64,000 nucleotides of DNA from contig JAPLUN010000420.1 of the NCBI GenBank assembly GCA_026397715.1, positions 44,533 through 108,532 on the forward strand, written 5' to 3'. Each line of letters begins with the position of its first letter. The stretch's first letter is position 1. This stretch comes from Verrucomicrobiota bacterium (GTDB taxonomy: Bacteria > Verrucomicrobiota > Verrucomicrobiia > Verrucomicrobiales > Verrucomicrobiaceae). The notes under the pieces were generated by a model, which searched no databases, was not told the DNA's origin, and saw only the letters and a program-made list of their open reading frames with translations. This document shows positions 17,901-27,070 of the stretch, in pieces. Position numbers and translations under genes: made by a program.

Positions 17901-18833
17901 ATGAAGATGAATCTGGATCATCCACGCATCGCCATCATCGGCTCCGGGGCGGTCGGCTGCTACTATGGCGGGCGGCTGGCGCAGCATGGACATGAGGTGC
18001 ATTTTCTCATGCGCTCAGATTATGAGCAGGTGAAGCAGCATGGGCTCAAGATCAGCAGCCCTCTCGGTGACTTCACTTTGCCGCGGGTGCACTGCCACCG
18101 CAGCACAGCGGAGATCGGGGAGTGCGATCTGGTCATCATTGCGATGAAGGCCACCTCGAATGAGGCGTTGCTCTCTTTGCTGCCGCCGCTGCTGCACAAA
18201 AAGACGATGATCCTCACGCTGCAAAACGGGCTGGGCAGCGATGACTTTTTGGCGCGGCACTTTGGCTCTGCGCATGTGCTGGGCGGTCTGTGCTTTGTGT
18301 GCATCAACCGCATCGCGCCGGGGGTGATTCATCACATCGCGCAGGGGCAGATCGCGCTGGGTGAGCACAGTGGTCCGCCGCAGGTGCGCACGGAGGCGCT
18401 GGCGGCGGAGTTCCGGCGCTGTGGGATCGAGTGCAAGGTGGAGCCCTGTTTGCTCACGGCGCGGTGGAAGAAGCTGGTCTGGAATATTCCGTTCAACGGT
18501 CTTTCGATTGCAGCGGGTGGCAAGGACACAGCGGCGATTTTGGCGGATCCGGTGTTGGAACAACGCGTGCGGCATTTGATGCGGGAGATCATCGAGACCG
18601 CAGGCAGGCTAGGGCATGCGATTCCGCTGTCGCTCATTGATGACATGATCGAGCGCACTCGTACCATGTCTGCTTACAAGCCGAGCAGCCTCATTGATTT
18701 TCTGGCGGGCAGTGAGGTGGAGCTTGAGGCGATCTGGGGCGAGCCGGTGCGCCAGGCGAAGGCGGCGGGGATTGAGATGCCGCAGGTGGAGAGGTTGTAT
18801 CAGGAGTTGAAGGAGAGGATTGCCGCCAGATAG
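17901..18833 (+). CDS. Ketopantoate reductase-like (ApbA/PanE family) oxidoreductase
   Basis: 310 residues. The N-terminal Rossmann motif is AIIGSGAVGCYYGGRLA. LTLQNGLGSDDFLA holds the family's conserved Asn-Gly, and RWKKLVWNIPFNGLS the catalytic Lys and Asn region. The last part, PSSLIDFLAGSEVELE, is the usual PanE C-terminal substrate motif. The reaction is NADPH reduction of 2-dehydropantoate for coenzyme A synthesis, but many paralogues have other 2-keto substrates. It is followed after 11 bases by purine nucleoside phosphorylase. Confidence 0.82.
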   Translation: MKMNLDHPRIAIIGSGAVGCYYGGRLAQHGHEVHFLMRSDYEQVKQHGLKISSPLGDFTLPRVHCHRSTAEIGECDLVIIAMKATSNEALLSLLPPLLHKKTMILTLQNGLGSDDFLARHFGSAHVLGGLCFVCINRIAPGVIHHIAQGQIALGEHSGPPQVRTEALAAEFRRCGIECKVEPCLLTARWKKLVWNIPFNGLSIAAGGKDTAAILADPVLEQRVRHLMREIIETAGRLGHAIPLSLIDDMIERTRTMSAYKPSSLIDFLAGSEVELEAIWGEPVRQAKAAGIEMPQVERLYQELKERIAAR

Positions 18834-18844
18834 TGGTGTGAACC

Positions 18845-19603
18845 ATGTCACTCATCGCCCTTCAAAACGCCCGTCCTGAAACTGCCATCGTGCTGGGTTC
18901 CGGTCTTGGAACCGTGGCGGATGCGTTTGGGATTGAAAGTGAAGTCGCGTATGGCGAGGTGCCTGGACTGAGTGCTTCGACAGTGCCGGGGCATGCAGGG
19001 CGCTTCGTTTTGGCGCAGCATCACGGCAAGCCCATCCTGCTCGCTCAAGGGCGGCGGCATTTGTATGAAGGTCTCACGGCGCATGAGGTCACGGCGAGCA
19101 TCCGCTTCATGCACGAGATCGGAGTGAAGCGTGTCGTGCTCACTAATGCGGCGGGTGCGATCCATGAGAGCTTCCATGTGGGTGGTTTGATGCTCATCAC
19201 GGATCACATCAATCTCCAAGGCACCACGCCGCTGCTGGGTGGACCGAACTTCCATGACATGAGCGAGGTCTATTCGCGGGCGTGGTGTGAAAAATTCCAT
19301 GCGGCGAGTTTGGAGATCGGTTTGAAGCTGCATGCGGGCGTGTATGCCGGGCTGCTGGGTCCGCAGTATGAAACACCCGCGGAAATTCGCATGCTGCGCA
19401 CGCTGGGCGCGGATGCCGTGGGCATGTCCACGGTGCCCGAGGCCATTCAGGCGCGTGCGCTGGGTATGGAAGTGGCAGGCATTTCGATGCTCACCAACTG
19501 GGCTGCGGGTCTGCGGGCGCAGACGCTGCACCACGCGGAGGTGGTGGAGGTGGGGAAAACGGCGGGGATGTATCTGGCAAGGCTGCTGAAGGCGGCGGTG
19601 TGA
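18845..19603 (+). CDS. Purine nucleoside phosphorylase
   Basis: 252 residues. The family motifs are VLGSGLGTVAD (phosphate loop), VPGHAGRFV, AQGRRHLYEG, LTNAAGAIHE and GADAVGMSTVPEAIQA. This is the trimeric PNP class (PunA/XapA), which splits purine nucleosides with phosphate to base and ribose-1-phosphate. It is slightly shorter than many homologues (about 270). Nothing regulatory was seen. It overlaps the following gene by 4 bases if that gene uses its GTG start. Confidence 0.88.
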   Translation: MSLIALQNARPETAIVLGSGLGTVADAFGIESEVAYGEVPGLSASTVPGHAGRFVLAQHHGKPILLAQGRRHLYEGLTAHEVTASIRFMHEIGVKRVVLTNAAGAIHESFHVGGLMLITDHINLQGTTPLLGGPNFHDMSEVYSRAWCEKFHAASLEIGLKLHAGVYAGLLGPQYETPAEIRMLRTLGADAVGMSTVPEAIQARALGMEVAGISMLTNWAAGLRAQTLHHAEVVEVGKTAGMYLARLLKAAV

Positions 19604-20169
19604 AACACAAAATTATGAATCTTGCTGAATGCAAAGAACGGCTGATGAGCGTTGGGGTCGTGTTTGAGCGTGGCCTGACTGCTCAGGAGTTCGAAGGCGT
19701 TGAGCGCGACTATGGCTTTTGCTTTCCCGAAGATCTCAAAGAGTTTCTCGCTTACGCACTGCCAGTATCACGGAAGTGGATCGATTGGAGGAACGGCCCC
19801 AAAGACAAAATCCTTTACATGATGCAGTGGCCGCTGGATGGCATCTGCTTCGACATCGAACACAATACATTCTGGATGGAAGAGTGGGGTGCCAGGCCTG
19901 CTTCTTTGGCGGATGCGTTTGAAATCGCGAAAGAACGCGTTTTCAAGGCACCACAGCTCATTCCGATTTATTCGCACCGGTTCATGCCGGGGAAACCCTC
20001 ACAAGCAGGCAATCCTGTGTTTTCTGTCTATCAAACAGACATCATCTACTATGGAAAAAACCTTGAAGATTATCTGCATAACGAGTTTCGCGATGCCTTT
20101 GGCATAGCTTCGCCTGTGAAGGCCGGAGAGCCTAGAGAGATCGAGTTTTGGTCGGACTTGGCGGGCTAA
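19600..20169 (+). CDS. SMI1/KNR4 (SUKH) family protein
   Basis: 189 residues. The N-terminal half has LTAQEFEGVERDYGFCFPEDLKEFLAYALP split around the typical SUKH 'E..YG..FP.D...FL' motif, then WPLDGICFDIEH. The SUKH family includes immunity proteins against contact-dependent toxins, although no toxin is near. The GTG at 19600 overlaps the PNP stop (GTGA); an ATG at 19615 is the alternative start. Confidence 0.75.
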   Translation: MKHKIMNLAECKERLMSVGVVFERGLTAQEFEGVERDYGFCFPEDLKEFLAYALPVSRKWIDWRNGPKDKILYMMQWPLDGICFDIEHNTFWMEEWGARPASLADAFEIAKERVFKAPQLIPIYSHRFMPGKPSQAGNPVFSVYQTDIIYYGKNLEDYLHNEFRDAFGIASPVKAGEPREIEFWSDLAG

Positions 20170-20191
20170 AAACTGCCAAAGTGAAAGCTAC

Positions 20192-21229
20192 CTAGCAGCA
20201 CCCGTTCGCCTTCTCCATCTCACAGGCATGCTCTTCGGTGCAGCACGGCATGAGGGGGCGGCCTTCGGTGGCTTCGGGGGCTTCCATTTCGGGATTGGGG
20301 GCCTGGGGGGCGAGGCCGAGGTCGCGGAGGAGCTTCATGTCCTCGTTGGCGCGGGGGTTGGCGGCGGTGAGGAGTTTGTCGCCGTAGAAGATGGAGTTGG
20401 CTCCGGCGAAGTAGGCGAGGGCCTGGGCTTCGCGGCTCAAATTCGTGCGGCCGGCGCTGAGGCGCACCTTGGCCTTCGGCACGGCGATGCGGGTGACGGC
20501 GATCATGCGGACGAAGGCGAAGGAATCGACGACTTCGTTGTCTCCCATGGGGGTGCCTTTGATGGGCATGAGGGCATTGATCGGGATGCTCTCGGGCTGG
20601 GGATTGAAGTTGGAGATGACCTCCAGCATCTTCAGGCGGTCTTCGATGGTCTCGCCGAGGCCGAGGATGCCGCCGCAGCAGACGGACATGCCGGCATCCT
20701 GCGCGTGGCGGATGGTGCGGAGGCGGTCGTCAAAGGTGTGCGTGCTGACGATGTTTGGGTAGTGCTCCGGGGAGGTGTCCACATTGTGGTTGTAGGCGGT
20801 GACGCCGGCTTCCTTGAGATCGGTGGCCTCATCCGCGCCGAGTTCGCCGAGGGTGACGCAGACTTCCATGCCGAGCTTGGAAACGTCGCGCACGATGTCG
20901 AGCACCTGGTCGAATTTCTGGGTGCCTTTGCGCACGCCTTTCCAGGCGGCGCCCATGCAGAAGCGGGTGGAACCATTGGCACGGGCGGCGAGGGCGCGCT
21001 CCATGACCTGCTCCTTGGGCATGAGATTTTCTTTTTGCAGGCCGGTGCTGTAGCGGGCGCTCTGGGCGCAGTAGCCGCAGTCTTCGCTGCAACCGCCGGT
21101 CTTGATGCTGAGGAGGGTGCAGAGCTGCACTTCGTTGCCGGTCCAATGCTCGTCATGCACGGCGCGGGCCTGCTTGAGGAGATCGAAAAAGGGCTGGTGA
21201 TAGATGCGGTGAAGTTCGGCGAAAGTCAT
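20192..21229 (-). CDS. bioB: Biotin synthase with cysteine-rich tail
   Basis: 345 residues from MTFAELHRIYHQPFF (the track frame begins 16 codons earlier without support). The radical-SAM cluster motif is CSEDCGYC at residues 47-54. YNHNVDTSPEHYPNI and the later AGRTNLSREAQAL match BioB, which inserts sulfur into dethiobiotin. The C-terminus has an unusual extension with Cys at 329, 330, 336, 344 and 345 and one His. No other bio genes are in the window. Divergent from the autotransporter gene. Confidence 0.92.
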   Translation of the reverse strand: MTFAELHRIYHQPFFDLLKQARAVHDEHWTGNEVQLCTLLSIKTGGCSEDCGYCAQSARYSTGLQKENLMPKEQVMERALAARANGSTRFCMGAAWKGVRKGTQKFDQVLDIVRDVSKLGMEVCVTLGELGADEATDLKEAGVTAYNHNVDTSPEHYPNIVSTHTFDDRLRTIRHAQDAGMSVCCGGILGLGETIEDRLKMLEVISNFNPQPESIPINALMPIKGTPMGDNEVVDSFAFVRMIAVTRIAVPKAKVRLSAGRTNLSREAQALAYFAGANSIFYGDKLLTAANPRANEDMKLLRDLGLAPQAPNPEMEAPEATEGRPLMPCCTEEHACEMEKANGCC

Positions 21230-21439
21230 GGCGAATGGTGGCAGCCCCGATAGTGGGCGAAAACGGCCCGGATGCACGGGGAAAGTGATGGGCGCGAGCC
21301 AGCAGCGACCCCGGAGAAGGCGGAAGGCTGCAGGAGCACTGATTTTCCCGAACGCAGCAAGCGAATTTCAATAATCGCGGTGGCGGCACAGTACTAGCTT
21401 GTAAATAGTGATTGGTTATACGAACAACCGCGATTCATA

Positions 21440-23551
21440 ATGAGAAAGAAACTTGCGCTGATAGTTGTTATATTGTCGACCCTGCAACAGCCAGCCGCGC
21501 TGGCAATCGTGGGGGTGAATTCAGCTTCTCCAGGCATCATCGGCAATCAGCACATCACTTTTGCCTCCGGTCTGGATCTCGGGCGGACCGTAGGCTTTGT
21601 AAGTTATAGCAATTCAAACGGGACGGGCACTTTGGTGCCATCGTTGGAAGCGGGGACTCTGAAGTTTCTCACTGCAGCGCACAACGTGGACTTCAACAAT
21701 GATGGCGTGCTGGACGCTGGCCTCGGAACGATCATTTTTTATTTTGGCAATGCTCCCGGAGAAAATGGCGGGACGGCCACCTACTCTGTGACGGCCACGG
21801 CGACGCAGATTGCCGTGAATCCGCTGTGGGCCACCAAGCCTGGAGGTGCCGCCGGAGGTACACCGACCAATGACCTCGCCGTGGTGAGCTTCAAGATCAA
21901 TCAGGTGACGACCGTCACTGCCGAATCCCCCGTCATTCAGGCTTCAGCCGTGAGTTCCACCTCACCCGTGGGCCTGGCTGGGGTGGTGGCGGGCCATGGC
22001 CTGCATTCGGATGGAACGGTGATTCTGGGTGGAAATGCTGGGGCGGGGCAGCAAGTGGACGGTATTCTCAAAGGCGGCACGAACACCATCGACTTTGTGG
22101 GAGTGCCGACGATCACCGTGGGCGGCACGATCAATGACACTTCAGGCACGGTGATTTTGTTGGACCTTGACAAGCCGGACGGCACCACGAGCACCCTTGG
22201 AGCGATAACGGGAGGCCCCAATGAGGCTGGCACTGCGAAGGGAGACAGTGGCTCTGCGCTTTATGCCGACACCAACAAGGATGGCAAACTGGAGGTGGTC
22301 GGAGTGCTCAATGGCGGAGACAACCCGTATCCCACAGGAGTCAGCACCTTTGGAGACATCTCGCAGTATGCCCCCATCCTGACGCCAACGAACCTGGCCT
22401 TTCTCAAGGCGCAAAACGTCTATGTGGGAACGTCGCTGAATGGAGTCTCGGCGGGGAACTATGGTGGAGTAGGTTTCATGATCGCTGATGGCGCTGGCCT
22501 GAACAATTTCACCTACGGCCTGACCGCCGCCATGTTGACGCAGTCTCAGGGCCAGCAAGTGCTCCAAGGCTCCCTTGGCACGGTGCAGACGCGCACCAGC
22601 AGCGTGGCCCGTGGCACCTCAAATCTTGAAAATGTCGGGGGTGATGAGGTCACATTGAGCGATCTGGCAGGCTTTGGCTCGCGCCGGTGGGAAGCGTGGG
22701 CGGCAAGCAATCTGGCGCGCGTGGATTCCCAAGGACGCGGCAGCCGGAGCAGCGGACTGGACGCCCACTACGGTGCGGCCACGGTGGGGGTGGACTTTCT
22801 GGCCACCTCCCATGTGATGCTCGGCGCTTACTGGAGCTACTTGTACGGCCGTGGCAGCGCTACGGATCTGAAACTCGACAGCAGCGGGAATGCGCTGGGC
22901 TTCACGGTGGTGGGTGAATGGTACGGCCTGTGCAGCACCTTCATCTACAACTACTCCCACGCCGAGACTGATCTGCGCCGCAGCATCGGCACGGCGCAGG
23001 CATTCGCCAAGCCCAGCTCGTCTTCGCATACTCTTGACTGGATGCTCGCCTACAATATGCGGCACCGTGGCTGGGTGCATGGACCTACAGGCGGTCTGCG
23101 CTACACCTTTGGGAATGTGGGAGGCTACACCGAGCAGTCAGACACTCCAGTACCGGGATTGCTGAGCGCGAGCAGCCAGGACTTCAGCGTGTTCCGACTG
23201 AATCTCGGATACAATGCGGCCTACCACTTCGAAACCAACTTTGGCAAGGTGGTGCCTTACTTGAGTGCGAACTGGATTTACCTGGCCCAGCACAGCAGCA
23301 GCAGCACCGCCTCTTATCAAGGCACTCCCTTCTCGATCGTGGGCAGTGGTGGCGGCCTGGTACCCTTCGGCTCCGGTCCCAGCACCGCGACAGGCGGCTC
23401 CGGCACTTACAGCAACTTCGCCAATGTGCAGATGGGGGTGGAACTAATCGCCCATGAGCGTCTGAAGCTCAATCTGCAGACCTACGTCAGCGTGTTTCGT
23501 TCCGGCACGATGGAAGTGGGTGGTGGCGTCCAAGTCGGCTTTATTTTCTGA
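21440..23551 (+). CDS. Serine-protease autotransporter
   Basis: 703 residues. After a signal peptide (MRKKLALIVVILSTL) the passenger is a trypsin-like domain whose triad can be read: His81 in FLTAAHN, Asp145 in TNDLAVV and Ser270 in AKGDSGSALY. From about residue 430 the sequence becomes a beta-barrel translocator (RRWEAWAASNLARVD, GVDFLATSHVMLGAYW) and ends GGGVQVGFIF, with the terminal Phe expected of an outer-membrane barrel. This is the layout of type Va secretion, with the protease displayed or released at the cell surface. The host protein target is unknown. Confidence 0.85.
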   Translation: MRKKLALIVVILSTLQQPAALAIVGVNSASPGIIGNQHITFASGLDLGRTVGFVSYSNSNGTGTLVPSLEAGTLKFLTAAHNVDFNNDGVLDAGLGTIIFYFGNAPGENGGTATYSVTATATQIAVNPLWATKPGGAAGGTPTNDLAVVSFKINQVTTVTAESPVIQASAVSSTSPVGLAGVVAGHGLHSDGTVILGGNAGAGQQVDGILKGGTNTIDFVGVPTITVGGTINDTSGTVILLDLDKPDGTTSTLGAITGGPNEAGTAKGDSGSALYADTNKDGKLEVVGVLNGGDNPYPTGVSTFGDISQYAPILTPTNLAFLKAQNVYVGTSLNGVSAGNYGGVGFMIADGAGLNNFTYGLTAAMLTQSQGQQVLQGSLGTVQTRTSSVARGTSNLENVGGDEVTLSDLAGFGSRRWEAWAASNLARVDSQGRGSRSSGLDAHYGAATVGVDFLATSHVMLGAYWSYLYGRGSATDLKLDSSGNALGFTVVGEWYGLCSTFIYNYSHAETDLRRSIGTAQAFAKPSSSSHTLDWMLAYNMRHRGWVHGPTGGLRYTFGNVGGYTEQSDTPVPGLLSASSQDFSVFRLNLGYNAAYHFETNFGKVVPYLSANWIYLAQHSSSSTASYQGTPFSIVGSGGGLVPFGSGPSTATGGSGTYSNFANVQMGVELIAHERLKLNLQTYVSVFRSGTMEVGGGVQVGFIF

Positions 23552-23596
23552 GTGCTGCAAGAGCATGGCGGTGGAGACCGACTTTGTCGCACCATC

Positions 23597-24865
23597 ATGA
23601 ATCGCCGCACTTTTTTCCACCAAACGTCCGCGCTCGCCGCTGTCTCCGCACTGCCGAAACTTTACGCTGCGGATGAGGCCGGGAAGAAGGTCAAAGTGGC
23701 CGTGGTGGCGCTGGGACGCGGCATGCAGCATGTGCAGGCCCTGCTCAAAATTCCGGGCGTGGAGATCGCCTACCTGGCCGAGGTGGACCCGAAGCGCCTC
23801 GAATTGGGCCTCAAGGTCGTCAATGACACGCAGAAGGTGTCCTGCGTGGGCGTGAAGGATTTCCGCACCATCCTGGATGACAAAACGCTGGATGCCGTCT
23901 TCATCGCCACGCCCAATTTCTGGCACACCCCGGCCGCGCTGCTGTGCATGCAGGCTGGCAAGCATGTCTATGTGGAAAAACCCGGCAGCCAGAATGCACA
24001 TGAGGCGGAGATGATTGTGGCGGCTTCGAAGAAGTATGACCGGCTGGTGCAGATGGGGAATCAACGCCGCACGTGGATGAAGGAGGCGATTGAGGCGCTG
24101 CATGGCGGTGCCATCGGTCCCGTCCGCTTTGGCCGTGGCTTCTACTACAACACGCGCAAATCGGTGGCCACGAATGAGAAGCCGGCGTCACCGGACATCG
24201 ATTACGACCTCTGGCAGGGCCCCGTGCCGGACGATGCGAAGCATGATTTCAAATCGATGGCGCACTACGACTGGCACTGGTTCTGGCATTGGGGCAACGG
24301 CGAACTCGGCAACAACGGCATCCACACGCTGGACATCCTGCGCTGGGGCCTGAAGGGCGACTATCCGCTGCGCACGACCTACAACGGCGGCCGCTACTTC
24401 TACAATGACGCGCAGGAAACGCCGGACACCGGCACGGCGGTCTATGATTTCGGCCACGCTGGCTGCGAATGGGTGCAGAGCAGCTGCCACGCCCGTGCGG
24501 CGGAGAAGCCGCTGGGCGAAGTGATCTTCTATGGCGACAACGGCACCATGGCCATCGCCCGTGATTCCTGGATCAACTACGACCTGAAAGGCGTGGAGAT
24601 GAGCAAGGGCAAAGGCGCGGGTGGCGGTGATCCCGCGCACATGGGCAATTTCATCGAGGCCATCCGTGGCAATGCGAAGCTGAACAGCCCCATCGAAGAA
24701 GGCCAGAAAAGCACCATGATGTGCCACCTGGGCAACATGGCCTACCGCACGAATACCGTGGTAAAGTGTGATCCGAAGACGGGGAAGGTGCTGGATAACG
24801 CGGAGGCGCTGAAGCTCTGGGGCCGCGATGGTGGGTATCGGAAGGGGTGGGAGCCGAAGATATAG
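23597..24865 (+). CDS. Gfo/Idh/MocA family oxidoreductase, secreted
   Basis: 422 residues from MNRRTFFHQTSALAAVSALP, which resembles a Tat signal (RRTFF) and is common for these proteins in PVC bacteria. The Rossmann part VAVVALGRGMQHVQALL is followed by FIATPNFWHTPAALL and VYVEKPGSQN, the EKP motif with the catalytic Lys. A C-terminal alpha/beta substrate domain follows. NAD(P)-dependent sugar or inositol-like oxidation is the family activity; the specific substrate is unknown. It follows the autotransporter by 45 bases. Confidence 0.85.
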   Translation: MNRRTFFHQTSALAAVSALPKLYAADEAGKKVKVAVVALGRGMQHVQALLKIPGVEIAYLAEVDPKRLELGLKVVNDTQKVSCVGVKDFRTILDDKTLDAVFIATPNFWHTPAALLCMQAGKHVYVEKPGSQNAHEAEMIVAASKKYDRLVQMGNQRRTWMKEAIEALHGGAIGPVRFGRGFYYNTRKSVATNEKPASPDIDYDLWQGPVPDDAKHDFKSMAHYDWHWFWHWGNGELGNNGIHTLDILRWGLKGDYPLRTTYNGGRYFYNDAQETPDTGTAVYDFGHAGCEWVQSSCHARAAEKPLGEVIFYGDNGTMAIARDSWINYDLKGVEMSKGKGAGGGDPAHMGNFIEAIRGNAKLNSPIEEGQKSTMMCHLGNMAYRTNTVVKCDPKTGKVLDNAEALKLWGRDGGYRKGWEPKI

Positions 24866-24878
24866 CCGACCAGATCAC

Positions 24879-25244
24879 ATGCCTCCCTACTGGAAAACAT
24901 TTGTCGAACAGCATCAGCTGATCGGACGAGAGTTCTTGCTGCCTGATGATGTCGATTTGTCAGGTGTTGGCACAGACATCGAGATTCTCGGTGAAGCCAA
25001 CATTTTGATGGAGCAGACTGAAAGCTATCCTGGAATAGCGGTGGCTTCTGCCGGATTCATTCCCGTAGGGAACTGCGGCATTGGTACTGGCGATCCTTAC
25101 TTCATCAATGTGCATGAGGGAGAAGGCGGTCCTTTATACCGAATTTATCATGATGAAGTGATCAATGAGCAATATGACGCCAAGACAGCCATTGCCATTG
25201 TCTTGCAGGACTATCGGCAGTTATTGAAGCACATGCCTTCGTAA
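24879..25244 (+). CDS. SUKH-like small protein
   Basis: 121 residues from the ATG at 24879. The end FINVHEGEGGPLYRIYHDEV and YDAKTAIAIVLQDYRQLL is like the SUKH/SMI1 fold (YxxxH near the end of the barrel and a closing helix). It lies 13 bases after the oxidoreductase. It could be an immunity protein, but no toxin is adjacent. Confidence 0.6.
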   Translation: MPPYWKTFVEQHQLIGREFLLPDDVDLSGVGTDIEILGEANILMEQTESYPGIAVASAGFIPVGNCGIGTGDPYFINVHEGEGGPLYRIYHDEVINEQYDAKTAIAIVLQDYRQLLKHMPS

Positions 25245-25269
25245 ACACATTGGCAGACCCGATTCACGA

Positions 25270-27018
25270 TTACCGGAACACCACGTCCACGCCCATGGCG
25301 CTCTCTTTGGCGAAGCCGGGAATCCAATGGGGCTTCCGCAGGGCGATGACGCGGTAGATCATGGAGAGGACGTGGAGGATTAGCAGGCGGTCGATGAGGC
25401 GGTAGCCACGGCGGCGGCGCATGAGGAGCTCAATGGCCCAGCCGAGATAGCGGGGGTGCAGCCAGAAGGGTTTGAAGTCGGTCTTGATGCGGTAGCGCGC
25501 GCGCAGGCCACGCTTGGTGTATTTCGCTTTGTAGGCGCGTTTGGCTTCGCGCAAGCGCGTCTCCATGTCTGGGGTGAACTCGGTGAAGTAATACTCACGC
25601 GCCAGCGCGAGCAGACGGAAGGTGTCGCGCATGTATTCGAGGTCGGCCACGGGGACTCCGGCACGCGGGGCCAGGGCGATCATCTGCTCCAGCCGGTCCA
25701 TGCAGCGGGCGGCGCTGCGCAGGGCGGCCTCCGGCTCCTGCACAAAGTAGCGCAGCAGTTTTTTGACGCTGTGATTGATGAAAATGTTGCCCCAATAGAC
25801 CTGGAGCAGCGGCGGGATACGCACGCGGCGGAAGAAGAGTTTTTGCTGGGCGAATTCTTCTACGTAGAGGAGCTCGCGGATCACCTCGTCGGAGTAGCGC
25901 AGGAGTTCGATGAGGGCCTCGGCATCGCCCAGCGCACGCTCTTTGGCGAAGGCGCGCACGGCGTCCTCCACGGGCATGCCGTCCTTGATGATGCGGATGG
26001 TGACGAAGGTGTTGAGGTCGATCCAGATGGCTTCAGGGTCGATCAATGCGATGCGGCGGAAGGGAACCCAGCCGCCGGTCTGGCACCAGACCATGCAGCC
26101 GATGACGTTCTTGGCGTGCTTCAGCTCATGCGCGTAGCGTTCGTATTCCCAGCCGGTAAAGCTGGGGTACTCGCCGCAGCCTTCGTACTCGCGCCGCGTT
26201 TGCAGCTCCACGATCTTCGCCACGTCGGTGCGGAAGAAGTTCGAATTCAGCGGCAGGTAGCGGAAGAAATCGGACTCGCCGTATTTCATCGAGATGACGA
26301 GCGCCGGGCTGGTGAGGCCTTCAAACACGCTGGTGAAGGTGCGGCGGTGCCACATCAGATCGCCAATGCGATAGGCGCCGACGGTCCAGGTGCGGAAGAT
26401 GAGGCGGCGGGCATGCTTCTCGCACACGGGCAGCAGATCGAGCAGGAGCAGCCGCGCCTGAGCGGGTTTTTGGATGACAAGCTCGCTGCGGAATTCGTCG
26501 TGCACGCCTTTGCCATCGGCTTCGCCAATGCGCAGGATGATGCCTGCCACCTGCGGGAAGCTGGTGAAGAAACCGTCGAGCAATTCGGCGAGGTAGTCGT
26601 TCACGCCGCGTTTGGCTTCCGTCATTTGCCGCCGCAGTTCCGGCGTGTAGGTCATCACATCCATCGTCAGATGAATCTGCAGGCCGCGGGTTGTGAAGAT
26701 CTCGAAGCAGCGGGTGAATTCTCCGCGGTAGATCGCGATGCGTGCGCGCAGCTCCGGCTCCAGCCATACGTGATCCGCCAGGTGCGTCACGTCATCGAGT
26801 GAGACGGCGTTGAAGCCCCATGCGGCGGCTTGATCGGCGAAGCGCGTGATGTCCTCCCGCACCTGTGCCCACCACGCATCCGCAGCGGCGTCGCGCGTCT
26901 TGGGCAGATGATGCCAGGGAATCTTGGACCAGTTGATCGTACGCACGTCATGCCCGCGAAAGAACGGGCCGATGGCGTCGATGAGGTGAAGTGGTTGCAA
27001 GCGCCGCGAATGAAGCAC
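25270..27018 (-). CDS. Large conserved protein, glycosidase-like TIM barrel (unassigned)
   Basis: 582 residues from a GTG, with no upstream ATG in frame. The N-terminal half reads like an (alpha/beta)8 glycosidase: WGFNAVSLDDVTHLADH, RGLQIHLTMDVMTYTPE, VAGIILRIGEADG (an Asp/Glu pair at a strand end) and MVWCQTGGW. The C-terminal half is alpha-helical and Arg-rich (RRRRGYRLIDRLLI). It could be a GH20/GH67-like enzyme, but catalytic residues and family are unassigned. No signal peptide. The next gene on the same strand starts 604 bases upstream. Confidence 0.55.
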   Translation of the reverse strand: MLHSRRLQPLHLIDAIGPFFRGHDVRTINWSKIPWHHLPKTRDAAADAWWAQVREDITRFADQAAAWGFNAVSLDDVTHLADHVWLEPELRARIAIYRGEFTRCFEIFTTRGLQIHLTMDVMTYTPELRRQMTEAKRGVNDYLAELLDGFFTSFPQVAGIILRIGEADGKGVHDEFRSELVIQKPAQARLLLLDLLPVCEKHARRLIFRTWTVGAYRIGDLMWHRRTFTSVFEGLTSPALVISMKYGESDFFRYLPLNSNFFRTDVAKIVELQTRREYEGCGEYPSFTGWEYERYAHELKHAKNVIGCMVWCQTGGWVPFRRIALIDPEAIWIDLNTFVTIRIIKDGMPVEDAVRAFAKERALGDAEALIELLRYSDEVIRELLYVEEFAQQKLFFRRVRIPPLLQVYWGNIFINHSVKKLLRYFVQEPEAALRSAARCMDRLEQMIALAPRAGVPVADLEYMRDTFRLLALAREYYFTEFTPDMETRLREAKRAYKAKYTKRGLRARYRIKTDFKPFWLHPRYLGWAIELLMRRRRGYRLIDRLLILHVLSMIYRVIALRKPHWIPGFAKESAMGVDVVFR

Positions 27019-27070
27019 GCGGGGGCGGGATGCAAGTGACGATGTACGGTGAGAACGGGCTGCTCGCGGT

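Noticed and set aside
20228-21253. 341-codon rightward frame opposite bioB
   Set aside because: Shadow of the high-GC bioB gene; Gly/Ala/Val/Asp composition without domain.
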